From assembly GCA_020809705.1 (NCBI GenBank), contig CP085834.1:62001-126000 (forward strand): a stretch of 64,000 nt of DNA, written 5' to 3'. Below are positions 1 through 11,771 of the stretch, in pieces. The position numbers and the translations under genes were made by a program. Under the pieces are notes generated by a model. That model saw nothing but the letters and a program-made list of their open reading frames with translations, ran no database searches and was not told the origin of the DNA. Source of the stretch: Calonectria ilicicola (Eukaryota > Ascomycota > Sordariomycetes > Hypocreales > Nectriaceae). Positions within the stretch are counted from its first letter, which is position 1. Each line of letters opens with the position of its first letter.

Positions 1-83
1 TCATCAGGAACCGGGACTGTTGTTAGAATGACAGCTTTGTGTCCTTTGAGGGTTGGGTTGATCTTGGACTTGATTAAAACCAT
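1..83 (-). CDS. possible 5' end of a gene leaving the window (hypothetical)
   Basis: On the minus strand an ATG at 81-83 opens a frame that stays open to the window edge. It encodes about 27 residues starting MVLIKSKINPTLKG and ending in TVPVPD. The stretch is too short to assign to a family. It would be transcribed divergently from the dioxygenase gene that starts at 695, sharing the 84-694 interval, so it could be another cluster member. It may equally be a chance open frame; there is no splice-site support. Confidence 0.3.
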   Translation of the reverse strand, partial: MVLIKSKINPTLKGHKAVILTTVPVPD

Positions 84-354
84 GGCTGGAGGTTTGGTGA
101 AGACAAAAGGTGGGAAAGGCTTGTCCTATCGGTATTGGAAGATCTGGGAATCAATTGCGCAAGCCGTGTAGTGAGGTGGATACCCAAACCCGGTTCACTT
201 TTGAGAGCTGTGTGATGACATCAGAAGAGGACCGGCTTTATTGCACCGCATGATCTGCAGTATCTGATCTCCATTCCAACTTGTCCGATCCTTTGGGGAG
301 CCCCTGTCTTTCCCCCGCAGCACTTCCCCCTGGATTGATTGAGGGGGTAGCGCT

Positions 355-403
355 GTTTAACCGACGCTAAAACCTGTTAAACTGACATCAGCATCGGCTA
401 AAC
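355..403. promoter_or_regulatory. paired CGGYTAAAC-type motifs upstream of the PhyH dioxygenase
   Basis: GTTTAACCG lies at 355-363 and its inverted form CGGCTAAAC at 395-403, about 300 bp upstream of the ATG at 695. The same 9-mer occurs three times upstream of the flavocytochrome b2-like gene (14299-14373). A CGG core is typical of Zn2Cys6 regulator half-sites, and a Zn2Cys6 gene sits in the cluster. The binding role is inferred. Confidence 0.35.
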
Positions 404-694
404 CTCCGCCACTTTGGAAATGGCCACAATTTGCCACCGTACGATGAGTTGATACGCCCAAGCATTGAATTTGCCCATTCCATTTCCGATCAGTCTTGTG
501 GGTTTGAAATGCGGCTAATTTTGGTATGGGGAAGTCTTGGATCGACATGTGACATCTGTGAGGATGAGGGAGTGTGGAAGATAAAATAACCTGGAGGCAA
601 TCGCATCACTAGACTCTAGTAATCGACCCTAAGCAGCTTTCTGACACTCAGAAAAAACAATTGATTGAATTTTGAACAATACTCTTCTATCACC

Positions 695-2004
695 ATGGCC
701 ACCACAACCGCAACAATTACCCAGACGACCGAAACGGTGACGCCCAAACTTTCTCTCAAGCTCGTTAGCGACGAAAACAAGAATGTGAGTGCCAGACCCG
801 TATAAAGCTTCAATTAAATCAGGGCTAAGTCACCGATCTAGGCCCCGGAATGGATGAGAGAGATCGATAACAAAGGTTGGACTGTTGTGAAAGAAACCAT
901 CCCCAAGGAAAAGGCCCTTGCATACGCCGCGAAGGGTTACGAGTGGCTTGAAAGCTGGAAACTCGGCTACGACCGTACCAAGTCCGAGACCCGCAAGGCT
1001 ACTAATTTGCCGTGGCATATCCGTGGTGGTCTATATGCTAGGTAAGCGTCGTTCGGTTTTCAATATTGCCATGCGCTCATGTTGTTAGATACGGCGTTGC
1101 CCATGAACAGTTTGTCTGGGATATTCGCAGCGAGCCTAATCTAGTGGAAAAGTTCGCCCAAATTTGGGGTACAGATGAACTTCTTGTATCTTACGGTATG
1201 TTTTCAACTTTGATCATGGAATTGGTGTGACCTTTGTCATTTCTGTGTGCAACCACTGACTACTGTTCAGACGGAGTTAACCTTTCCGTTCCCGAGCAAG
1301 AGCGCCCCAAGACAGACCCCGTCTTCGTTCCGTGGTCCCATGTCGATCAGTCGCCGCTTCGCACCAACTTGCAGTGTGTCCAAGGGATCATGAACCTCTT
1401 ACCAAATGGCCCTGACGATGGCGGCTTGATGGTTCTTGAAGGCTCCAACAAATTTTATGCTGAACTCTGGGAGCACTTTGACCACAAAAAAGGGCCTAAG
1501 GGGTGGAACACTTGGGAACAGCAATTCCTTGACGAAGAGATGTGCCAGTGGCTACAGGACAAAGGGTGCAAATGGATTAAAGTCTGTGCTGGGCCTGGCG
1601 ATCTTCTTCTGTGGGACTCGGTGAGTTCATGCAATGGACAGCGTGAGTGATGTGAACTAACGTTTACAGCGATGTGTCCACTACGGGGCTGCCCCATCTT
1701 CGACCAATGACCGATTTGCAGCATGTGAGTACACGGAATGCCATCTTTGCGGTCCAAAAGATTGTTAACAATAAAAGATGTTTGCTATAAACCAGCTTCG
1801 TTTGTCTCAGAAGAGACCAAGAGGCAACGCCTTGAGATTTTCGATAAGAAGCAAGGAACTGCGCATGATCCCGCCATCCTCCGCGCTACCCCAAGATATC
1901 CTCCTGAGGATCACCCATCATATGCGGACTCCATCCAAAGACCACTTCAGCAGCCTGTTTTGTCTAAGCGAGCTAAGCAGCTTGCTGGTTTGGAATCTTA
2001 TTAA
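695..2004 (+). CDS. PhyH-family Fe(II)/2-oxoglutarate-dependent dioxygenase
   Basis: Six exons (695-784, 842-1041, 1089-1195, 1271-1620, 1670-1724, 1778-2004) with canonical GT-AG introns give 342 aa. The ATG sits in a good context (CACCATGG). The family hydroxylates small substrates using Fe(II), O2 and 2-oxoglutarate. The expected facial triad is visible: the HxD pair in SHVDQSP, and a distal His in RCVHYGAAP followed by the 2-oxoglutarate-binding Arg in STNDRFAAY. There is no signal peptide or TM segment, so the protein is probably cytosolic or peroxisomal; the C-terminus GLESY is not a PTS1. It is convergent with the SDR gene at 2861-4449 and forms the left edge of the apparent sugar-catabolic cluster. 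Substrate unknown. It is much more likely a general fungal PhyH-like oxygenase than a true phytanoyl-CoA hydroxylase. Confidence 0.88.
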
Positions 2005-2860
2005 GGATAGAGTTTGAAAAAGAAAAAAAGAAAAGGGCGTGTAGTCACTGTGCGAAACAAGAATCATAAACACCGCCGCATTCATTTGAACTGTCTCAAG
2101 GAATCAAGATGCCCTTCACCCTTCATTCGATCATTATTAGTATTCTATATCATCACCCATATGGGCATAACAAATTGATCAACGCATTTATTTTAAACCA
2201 ATTCACTAGCCATTACGCTATCCGCACCTGAAAATCTATTTATTCTTGAATTCATAACTGTGCAAGGAGTACACTACGAAAAGTACCAATATTACTTGAA
2301 TTTTGATATTAAATCTAATCTTCTGACTTACAGATGAATATCGGTAGGCCTGTGCAGATCTTTGTTCAAAATTTTGATCCAAAATGGCCATCGAGTCTTT
2401 ACTATCCTATCATGCGCTTATTGTAGATGAAGCATCAAAATAAATTATTGTTCTCTTGCGTAAGACGCACGTCCAGAGTGATTGTATTCATTACAAATAC
2501 TAATTTGGACCCAACACTTTGGATTACACATATATGTATATATTAAAAGAACGCTATTTTATTGTTTTGCTTTGAGCGTATACCTGAGAGTGTTTTCATG
2601 GCGACACATATTACATTCATCAAAGACGCATACCAAAAGAAAGTAGTATCTTTCAAAGGAACCAGGCTTTCTTTTTCTTTTCTATATCTAGACATCAGTC
2701 AAACTTGAGCTTTGAGTAAGATAACATATTGAATATTTCTCAGAATAAAACAATCTCTGGACTGATGATTCAATTAATTTTCATCCCCATGCAATTTAAT
2801 TCAAATATGTGTCCTCAGGCATACGTAAACCATCGTTAATAGAGCAGCCCTGTAATAAAG
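2005..2860. other. intergenic, no gene seen
   Basis: AT-rich 3' flank between two convergent genes. It must hold both transcription terminators. No open frame with family resemblance was found on either strand. Confidence 0.6.
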
Positions 2861-4449
2861 TTAGTGCGGCACGCTGACTTTTGGAGGAAAACGAACCATA
2901 AATCTTCCACCTTCAACCATCAGATATCCACCATTCATATAACCTCCAGCCTTGGAGCTCAACATCAAGCAGGGACCTACAATTTCCTCCGGCCTTCCAG
3001 CGCGACCTATCATTCAATGAGCACAGAAAAGAGAAGGAAGGGCATTTTGGTGTCCTCTTATCTACTGATCGGAGACAAGATTTATAAACTCACCTGCGGT
3101 ACATCTCTTGGCTGCTTTTACAGCAAACTTGTTCATTGCTTCTTCATTACTCGTGTTATTGGTAGTGGTCATTTCGGTCGGGAAAATTCCGGGAAGGACG
3201 CAGTTGACTCGAATTTTCATCCTGATAGCGGTGGTAAGCACGGATTCGACGAAAGCTCTTGCCATAAGATGCGCGGGGTTCTTGAATGCGGAATACATAC
3301 GGATGGAATCTGCCGGCAAGAAGCTTTGACAAATGAAGCGCTATAATTTGTTAGACAAGCAAGGTATGTAAACACTGGAACGTACAAGCGGCCTAGTAAA
3401 GATGTAAGTGCTTTGTTCATGTGCATGCCCGATTCTTCACTTACTTTTGAAAGCGCATAAGTCATCGACCCCATGGCTCTAGAATAAATATTTAGAAGAA
3501 ATACTCAATGAAATATTTGGTCATTTGTACCGTTGGTTGGCAATGGCAGCCAAGGAAGAGATGACAATGACGCTTGGATCATCGGACTTGCGTAGGAGGG
3601 GGACGAAACCAACAGTGGTAAAGTAGACGCCATTAACGTTGACTGCCGCTGTTGTTAGCTGATAATTCTTTCTCGGGAGACTCTTAAATACCTGAGTTGG
3701 TAAAAGTGAAATGATCGCTAGAAAGGTCAGTAACGACACTTGTTCAAATAACAACCAACTAACTCATCGACACCTTGCCACAGTGCCTTCTCCACTTCGT
3801 CGGCTGCCAATAGTATGTTAGCTTATTTTTGATATGGAATCAATGTCGCTACTAACCATCATTATGATCCCAGTTTGGGTATTCAATCTGTTGTGATACA
3901 CCAGCATTGTTGACTAGGACATCAATCTATGGCTTCTGTTAGTGTTGGAATGGAGTACGGGCCTATTGTATCCACAAACATGAGACGTCTTCTCAGATAT
4001 TTGCTTCACCAAAGTCTCGCAACCAGCTTTGGTGCCAACATCGCCTTGAATACTAAACGTTGATACAATTAGATCATTGTGCTAACATACTTGCTCTTTC
4101 TACTTACGGTATGACCTTTCCTCCGAGAGCGGCTACCTGGTTTAGTTGCTTGACGGCTTCCTCCAACACCTCGGCACGTCTCCCAGTGATGTACACTGTG
4201 GCACCATTGGCAGCGAAACCCTCAGAGATGGCTAAGCAAAGGAAAGAGCAACCAAATCAGCCGTCCTGATACTAGAATCTGGAAGGATTTGCTCACCTTT
4301 GCCAAGTCCTGAGCCACCCCCTGTCACCACCACAACCTGTCACCCGGTCAGTAAACTCGCCACATTACTGCACAGGCAAGGGATTGACTTTTACTAACCT
4401 TGCCACTAACATCAAAGAGATTGGAGAGAGAAAGAGATGAGGTGGACAT
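2861..4449 (-). CDS. classical short-chain dehydrogenase/reductase (SDR)
   Basis: A highly split gene of about 12 exons, read from the ATG at 4449 to the TAA at 2861-2863. It encodes an NAD(P)-dependent oxidoreductase. Visible motifs in order: the Rossmann cofactor motif [10 protein letters not shown] (exon starting 4336), the NNAG motif in [10 protein letters not shown] (exon starting 3926), the active-site Ser in VIVISSLAA and the YxxxK pair in YALSK (exon starting 3478), then the [14 protein letters not shown] segment. Similar fungal proteins are annotated as RhlG/versicolorin-reductase-like SDRs. The gene shares a divergent promoter (4450-4978) with the zinc dehydrogenase. Oddity: near 3762 homology calls for a phase-2 splice after GTC GA, but the sequence reads GTCGATGAGTT with no usable GT there, so the gene may be mis-spliced or damaged. 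At 3440 a donor 4 nt downstream of the obvious GTAAGT keeps the frame. Confidence 0.8.
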
Positions 4450-4978
4450 TTTGAATTTGGTTCCAAGCGATGATAGAATCAAAATGTTGGTAGTTTAATG
4501 AGAATCCGAGAGAAAAGATTGAAATGAGATGAATCTGCCTCCCAAAGCTTTTTTTAATGATGGTCTTTATGAACAAGAGTATTACTGACCCCGTGGGATC
4601 CCCAGAAATGCGGGGAACCGGATCGTGGATTGAGGAGTAGGCCGTGAGCGGCCGCAGGGAGCTGTTAAATCTGTTAAACATAAATCCCCACGAATTCCGA
4701 CGGGTCTACTCCACATTATTACCAAAACAGTTTTGCCGATTGGGCCCTCCTTCGATATCGGTTCTCCAAGAGGAGTTCTCGGTGTGAATCTCATGTGTCA
4801 TGAGACCAGCCACAAAATCCGTTTCAACTTGTTCCGAGCCGGTGACTTTGATTTATAGCCGCGCAGATTAGAGCACGAGGGCATCATTTAAAATTTAAAT
4901 CTGTCTCGAATATTTAGGAGTTTTCAACCATCACAATACATCCTCCCAAGACTATTGCTTGAATCAATTACAACCATC
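4450..4978. promoter_or_regulatory. shared divergent promoter of the SDR and MDR dehydrogenase genes
   Basis: 529 bp separates the two start codons. It contains CGG-rich stretches around 4610-4655 and a TGTTAAAC near 4672 that resembles the CGGYTAAAC motif elsewhere in the cluster but lacks the CGG. A pyrimidine/A-rich leader precedes the MDR ATG at 4979. Co-regulation of the pair is inferred. Confidence 0.5.
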
Positions 4979-6628
4979 ATGGATAACCACGTCAATGGAA
5001 ACCCAAAGTCCCAAGTGGCGGGACTGAATCTCCCACCCAACATGTCTTGTGTTCTGGTAAAGAAGCAGACAGTCAGTATTGAGCCCATCCCTCTGCCTGA
5101 GCTTCAGCCAGATGGTGTCTTGGTAAAAGTTATTTCCAACGGAATTTGTGGCTCAGACATGCACGCCTATCTTGCAGGAGGTGTTGGGGGTAGGCCAATT
5201 TTGGAACCAACTGTCATGGGTCATGAAGCGGCTGGAGAAGTGATTGCTGTGGGGCAGCATGTCACTACACATAAGCCTGGAGATCGAGTCGCAGGTAAGA
5301 CCCCCCGTGACCCCAAATTTGATGAAGCTCACATCGACTAGTTGAGCCTGGAACACCCTGCCGGCGGTGTGTCAACTGCAAAAATGGAAGAAGCAATATC
5401 TGCTTCGGTAAGCGCGCAACATTCCTCCCTTTGATAATTTTTGGCTGAACTTTGGCAGAAATGAGATACTGCGGTGCACCAGGCACACACGGAACCCTTT
5501 CAAGGTGAGAGAATTAGATTGCCGGGGGAAATAACCCTGACGAACTCCTTGTCGCTAATTGGCTCAGATTTGTCACTCTCCCTGCCGACATGGCCCCCCA
5601 CATCCCTGATTCAGTTGGCTGGGAAGAAGCCGGCAGTATTCAACCCCTTGCGGTACGTTTCTATCTCATAGCCTGTGATCTTTCTAACAAGTATGTAGAT
5701 TGGTGTTCAAATCGGAAAGCGAGCTGATCTTAGACCACACCAAACTATCGCAATTTTGTATGTTGCCCTCTAATCTAACCACAATATGTCCGAACAAGCC
5801 TACCTCGCTGACACCATCCCTCTTAGCGGCTGCGGTCCCATTGGTCTCATCACGGCCGCCGTCGCCCATGCCTATTCTGCAAGGAAAATCATCGCATTCG
5901 ACATTAGTCGATCCCGAGTTGAATTTGCCAAAAACTACGGGTCGCCTATCACGGGAAAGCCTATTATCGATCACGTCTTTCATATTGACCCAATCTCTGT
6001 CACACAGTCAAACGGTACAGTTACCAACGGAGACCACGGACAGAATGGACACAGTCAACCCGAAAGCGATGATCACGGAACTACCTTTGGAGACGCAAAA
6101 TGGGAACAAGCAAATGATAGAATGGCTCAAATAATCCAACAGTGCGGTTTACAAGCTGAGCAAGGAGTAGATAGAGTGATCGAGGCCAGCGGTTCGGAAG
6201 ATGCCATGCTGCACGGAGTTGCAATTTGCAAGCTGGGCGCCATTTGTAAGCCCTTTTACTTTTGATTACGAACTTCCCTTGGAGCGGAAGCTGACAAGAT
6301 TCACAGTTCTCCAGGTTGGCTTGGGACATATTCAGACTCATATCTTCCCCACAGTAGCAATGACTAACAAGGACTTGGATGTGAGAGGCAAGTTGATTTC
6401 AGGTGGCATGTCGGTTTTTTGATCTGGAATGAAATCTAACTGATTCTAGGTATCACACGCTATACAGCATCATGTTTCCCTTCTGCTATTGATCTGCTGG
6501 CTCGAAATGTTGTTGATCTCAAACAGCTCATTACAGTCACGTTTCCTTTGTCCAAGTCCAAGGATGCCTTTGAAGCCGTTAGAAGCGGGAAGGAGATGAA
6601 GGTTATCATCAAAAACCAAGATGTTTAA
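4979..6628 (+). CDS. zinc-dependent medium-chain dehydrogenase (sorbitol/xylitol dehydrogenase-like)
   Basis: Eight exons (4979-5294, 5342-5407, 5459-5504, 5568-5652, 5699-5757, 5827-6245, 6307-6387, 6450-6628) encode 416 aa. The MDR polyol dehydrogenase family oxidises sugar alcohols or sugars with NAD(P). The catalytic zinc ligands are in GICGSDMHAY and GHEAAGE. The structural zinc site is the four-Cys run in PCRRCVNCKNGRSNIC, and the cofactor Rossmann motif is FGCGPIGLI. The protein is about 50 residues longer than usual because of a hydrophilic Asn/Gly/His-rich insert after the beta-alpha-beta unit (about 5975-6110). The seventh intron uses a GC donor (GCAAGT at 6388), a perfect GC-AG consensus. 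The ATG at 4979 is preferred because the frame just upstream opens only at a TTG. Substrate not determinable; L-arabinitol/xylitol/sorbitol-type polyols or deoxy-sugars are possible. Confidence 0.88.
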
Positions 6629-7408
6629 AACATCATTAGGCAATTGAAAAGATTGAATTATAAACTGTTGTAATTTATTTGATCTTGAGAGTTTCCAAGG
6701 TTTCTATGATGATTGCAATCCCTTCATAAACTTGCAAAAAGGCGTACCATAAAGACTGTTGCCTTCATGAAACTATCAAGTCTGTCCCTGAAGTACAGGT
6801 GCATGCCCACGTGGATTTGACGTAAATTTAAAAAACTGCAATAAATCATTGGAAAGGTGTCGGTGTGTGAATTTTACAGTTAGCCATGACATGATGCAAT
6901 ATTTTCAATTCATTATGGACCATTATTCCCTAATCTGTTTTATGTGGGGAGTGAATATTCTGTCTTTGAAACCCATGGACTAACAAGAGAAAAGTTGAGT
7001 GAATGTGTTCATTTAATCTCCAAGGTATGAGGCAGACGCTTGGTGCTGAATTTTGGGCCTTACTTGGGGCTGAGTGGTTGAATGGTTAATAATTTAGCCC
7101 GTACCAAGGCTTACTGTTCTGATAAACCCATCGGTAAAACTATACTCGCAAGGAAGCGATCGGTTAATTTTATTTTTAGTTCACCTTTTGGAGCAGCCAA
7201 GAAGCTAAGATGGTGGTGGGTCAAGTTTCCAAACGTGGTGTCCACTCTGTAAGCCAGCCGCTTTCGATGATTGACCGCCGGCTTATGGGTGGATGCTACC
7301 TTCTAGAGCATCAACACATTTAAAACGTGTTTATTGATCTAGTTACAAGAATCGCGTCTGCAAACACAAAATTAGCCAAAATCTGATATACTCTCATCGA
7401 ATTTCCAG
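6629..7408. promoter_or_regulatory. intergenic/promoter of the aldolase gene
   Basis: 780 bp with no open frame of note. CGGTAAAAC at about 7132-7140 and an AATTTAGCCC near 7091 resemble the cluster motif imperfectly. Nothing else recognised. Confidence 0.35.
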
Positions 7409-8644
7409 ATGTCTTTCGATACTCCAATCCGCACAGGTCTTCAAAACCTGTCTACACAATTTGGATTTTGGGTCACGTTAGTATTTTCCTTATTCCACTG
7501 TATAGCCCTGTGATAATATCCGCAACATTCGCGCATTTTCAGGTCAACTCCCGTTCATCGCACAGTAACTAATAATTGTCGACTACAGTCTTCCTAGTTC
7601 AGCAATTGCTAGATCTCTGTTACGATCAGCAGCGGGTTATGGCTTTAGCGGCTTGAGTTGGGTTCTGATTGATGCGGAACATGGGCTCATATCAGACAAG
7701 GACTACTACGAGGTATATCTGATTCACATATTATTGACCTAATGACTGACTAAATTCAGCTTGTGAATGCTATTGCTGCTGAAGGTGCAAGCCCAATTAT
7801 TCGAATTCCATGGCATGATGAATGGATGATTAAGAGGGCTTTGGATTCTGGATCACATGGCATCTTGGTGCCAATGTGCCATTCTGCGGTATGAATGACC
7901 TACCCTCCCGCCAATTCAAATTTCTTCTGACATAAATTCCCATTTGATAAGGAAGATGCTAAGCGAATCGTTCATTACTCCAAGTATCCGCCACTCGGAT
8001 CTAGAGGATATGGGCCCATGTTCGCTGCCAACTCCCTCCCTGGAATCTCTGGAACGCAGTATGACAATGGAGCAAACCAGAGCTTGTTAGTCATGGTCCA
8101 AATTGAATCGAGATCGGCTTTAGAAAATGTGAATGATATTGCCAGAACGGAAGGTGTAGACGTTTTACTCATTGGTAAGTCTCAAGCCCGTTGAAAATGC
8201 TGGGCAAAAAACAGGGTGGAAGTTTTGAAGATCAACCAACACGTGTCTAGGGAAAGTGGGCCATTAATCACCTGTAGCTAATGTTTGCCACACATAGGCC
8301 CCTTTGACCTTGCAAAACAGATGGTAGTTGTTCGGGGTGGTGAAGAGCATGAAACTGCTATACAAACTATTTTAAAGGCTGCCAAGCAGGCGGGGAAGAA
8401 GGCTGCCATATTTTGTACGATTTATCCAAAAACAGCCATCTCATTGCTGGGATATACTTTAGGAATTACTTAACTAACCGTTTTAGGCACTGATGGAAAG
8501 CAAGCCCTTACCCGTGCTGAACAGGGCTTCGACATGGTTTCCATTATCACTGACTTGGGAGCACTGGAAAATGGCGCTTCGGAGGCATGGCGAGGAGCCA
8601 TGGGAAAGTCGGATGGACCTGCAGATCAAAGGGATCAATATTAA
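7409..8644 (+). CDS. HpcH/HpaI-family class II aldolase (2-keto-3-deoxy-sugar acid aldolase-like)
   Basis: Six exons (7409-7476, 7589-7712, 7760-7888, 7952-8174, 8298-8414, 8487-8644) encode 272 aa, the usual length. Known family members use a divalent metal to split 2-keto-3-deoxy acids into pyruvate plus an aldehyde; the L-rhamnonate branch (LRA4/RhmA-like) gives L-lactaldehyde. Seen here: the DAEHG active-site motif, the pyruvate-contacting IIRIPWHDEWMIKRALDSG region, the metal-binding Glu in VQIESRSALENV and the metal-binding Asp in GPFDLAKQM. The conserved GSRGYGPM loop is present. Cytosolic; no targeting signal. It lies tandem to the sugar porter at 9440, between dehydrogenases and a lactate-type dehydrogenase, which fits a non-phosphorylative sugar-acid pathway. 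Exact substrate inferred only. Confidence 0.9.
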
Positions 8645-9439
8645 TATTTTGACACCTTCGATTGTGTTTAAGTATGCATTCAGTTTTGAGGCACATTCAT
8701 CATCATGGCAGTGCACTTTGAGAAAGACCCATGGACTATCCTACATAAATATCAATTTATCTGCTATGGGTTCGAGATAACAACGGAATTTCTACTGCGA
8801 TTCTACTCAAAAATGTTGAAAATGAATGACAATTTAAATAAATGACTTCTGATATCGGCATTAGGTTTCAAGGGTTGCATTGTTTGCGGGAGCACAAGCA
8901 CTACTCCAACGCGCGGACCCGTTTATCACATCTCACTTTTACACAAAAAATAATTTTCAAATCAAGCATGCGGTACTACCTTTCAGATGCGCAAGTATTG
9001 CATCTCGGCAGATGGTGCCAGACATCACACGCCAAGAGTACGAGTCATTGACAGGTTAGCGAAATAACGCTCAACGGGTGACATCGCATAAATTCCAAGG
9101 ATCCGGCTTCAACTCTGAGAGCGACAGTACACGTAGCATCTGGTAAACTAGTCGGCAAAGCTGCTAAACTCACAAGTTCTGTGCGGGGAAATCGGCTCAA
9201 CCAGAAGTCTAGATCTCTGGGGTACGATTGCAAAAATCAAGCAGCGCTGATTGGTGGCTCGGACTCCCCGCATTCTCCTGTGGGTGGATCCTGGGGTAAT
9301 TTCTTCCCCTAATGCGAGTCTCCCCACAAACCGCCTGACGATCCTTGTCGACGCATATCTGAAAATACATAATCAGGACAGTCGGCCGTCTGGTTGCTAC
9401 CGTATCATTTCTCCTCATCGCATTAAGCCATCGTTTATC
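8645..9439. promoter_or_regulatory. intergenic/promoter of the MFS sugar porter
   Basis: 795 bp between tandem plus-strand genes. It holds short chance frames only. GCTAAACTC near 9161 and CGGCTCAACC near 9191 loosely resemble the cluster motif. Confidence 0.35.
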
Positions 9440-11376
9440 ATGGCTGGAGAGGACTCTCACGCCACCTTTCACGATATTCCAAGTGGGTTTGCTTGAAAAA
9501 AAAACTTTTTTAATCGCTCAGTTGGAGCAGACGCTGATTGTTTCTAGACAACACCAATAACAAATGGTGGAAGGATACCGGTCTCCGTAAGAATGTCTTG
9601 TATTCTGTAGGGTGCATGCTGTGCCCGTTTTACCTTGGCTGTATGTTGCGAACTGGATTCTGGACGATCAGATCTAATTCTTCACTTCTAGATGACCAAT
9701 CTCTACTCACGGGACTACAAGCCTTGCCTCAATGGAATGAATCCTTTGATAGCCCCTCTGGTACATGGCTTGGCCTGATCGCAGCTTGCATTTTTCTTCC
9801 AGGAATTGTCCTTGGCTTTCCAGCTGCCTGGGTTTCTGGCGCCTGGGGCCGCAAGTGGTGTGTGCTTATTGGCTCGAGTTTGATCATAATTGGCAGCATT
9901 TGGAATGGCCTAGCCCCAAATGTCCACCAATTTATGGCTTGTATAAAGATTTCGCATAATATCGCTCATGAAATGATATTGACTTTCTCCTAGCCCGAGT
10001 TGTCGTTGGCAGCGGCGGCGCCATGACCAAAGTGGGAGCCCCAGCCTTGCTGCAGGAATCAGCCCACCCTCGACTTCGCTCCACTATTGGTCATATGTAC
10101 TTTGGCTTTTACTATTTTGGCTCTCTTATCAGTGCCATAATGTGTAGTACGTCTTCCACATCCAGTGGATCGCCGACAATTTCGCTGTTTGGGGCTAACA
10201 CAACCGTCTAGTTATTGGTCTATATATTCCTGGTTCCTGGGGATGGCGTGTACCATGCCTTGTAATGGCATTTGGACCTACATGCGTCATTCTTATCCTT
10301 ATCGGGGCTCCCGAATCACCTCGATTCATGGTCAAAAATGGTATGCGAGAGAAAGCGCTACAAACCCTCACCAAGTACCACGCGAACGGCGATACCAATG
10401 ATGCTCTTGTCAAATGGGAGTTCAACGAAATTGAGCAATCTCTAGAAATGGAAGATCTAGGAAACAAATCTTCTTACGTAAGTACTATTAAACACAGTGT
10501 GGCTGTGAAATATCAATATATTGACCCATTCATTGTAGCTCGACTTCTTCAGAACACCAGGAAATCGCAAGCGTCTATTTATTAACCTACTTATCGGCAT
10601 CGGTGTGAATTGGGTTGGAAATGGCATCGTTTCATAGTCAGTCCCATCCCCCTTCTGCATGAGTGCAAAGAACTATACTGACTTTTGATAGTTATCTGTC
10701 ACCTGTTTTGAAGTCTGTTGGTATCACTGAACCATCCAAGCTTCTAGCCATCAACGCTGGTCTTGCGGCGTGGAACCTCGTCATTTCAGAGACATCAGCT
10801 CTATTTATCGATGACTTCGGCGTCAGACCTCTTTTCCTCATCTCTACAATTGGCATGATTATTTCGTACGCCTTTGTTATGGGATTCTCCGCTGGGTTCG
10901 CTGAAACACATAACGTTTCTCTTGGACTAGCCGCTATTCCCTTCCTCTTTTTGTTCTATGGATCATATGATATTGCGTGGACGCCCTTGAACTACTCATA
11001 CTGCGTTGAAATTATGCCATTCAACCTTCGTGCAAAATCCATTGCACTTTACCAATTTATTCAAAACATCGGCAACTCATTCAATCAGTTTGTCAACCCA
11101 ATAGCGCTTGCCGCCATCACTTGGAAGTACTACGCAGTCTACATTGCCATCGACTGTGTCTACGTTGCTCTTATTTATTTTTACTTCCCAGAGACCAAAA
11201 AGCTCACTATTGAAGAGATTGCTCTTGTATTTGACTATGACACGAAGAACGGACGTCACCTCGCCGCAGAAGCCTTGGCAGCTCGGACCAGAGGTGACAA
11301 TATCTCTCAGGGAAAGAATGATAGCGACATGGCAGCAGCAGAGCACCTGGAATCTGATGACGAAGGCCGAAATTGA
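9440..11376 (+). CDS. MFS sugar porter (hexose/disaccharide H+ symporter-like)
   Basis: Six exons (9440-9482, 9548-9940, 9994-10146, 10212-10477, 10539-10636, 10692-11376) encode 545 aa. Sugar-porter signatures are present: a GRKW loop between TM2 and TM3, VVVGSGGAMTKVGAPALLQE in the TM4-5 region, PESPRF after TM6, and the C-terminal PETKKLTIEEIA. About twelve hydrophobic segments are visible, with a central loop rich in charged residues (about residues 240-290) and a hydrophilic C-tail. It should sit in the plasma membrane and import a sugar or sugar acid for the neighbouring enzymes. It ends about 400 bp from the convergent flavocytochrome gene. Close fungal relatives are often called lactose/hexose permeases; the true substrate is unknown. 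Confidence 0.92.
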
Positions 11377-11771
11377 ATATGAGCATAAACATTTTAAGCT
11401 GAGGGATGATGAACAACTGTACATTCAGCGCTTCACGGAGCGACCTGTACATATATAGTTAGCTTCATGCAGCATCATATTCATATTAAAACGCGGATTT
11501 CTTACATGGGAATTAAGTGAATGACTGAATGCGCAAAATGGCAGAAGTGAGAAAAGGGACATACTATGAGAGAATATAGTTCAAATAATAGAATTGAATC
11601 AAAAGCTCGGATGGTTGACTTATTTTCTTGATAGCTCCCTTGTAAAAATATGTTTTCAGGTGAACTGGGAGATGGGATATTTATGTAACGGAGGATTTAG
11701 TAGTGAGAATGTTGAGATTATGCTATGTGTGTGTTCTTTCATCTTTTATGAAGAGAAATATTCAGGAGCGA

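Noticed and set aside
3062..3346. Plus-strand open frames of 73-160 codons across the SDR gene
   Set aside because: They lie opposite well-conserved SDR exons and have no domain resemblance; they are antisense shadows.
3301..3478. A second lost base at the SDR junction after YALSK
   Set aside because: First suspected a frameshift, but a donor four bases further (GTAA|GTGAAG) restores [15 protein letters not shown], so no defect is needed.
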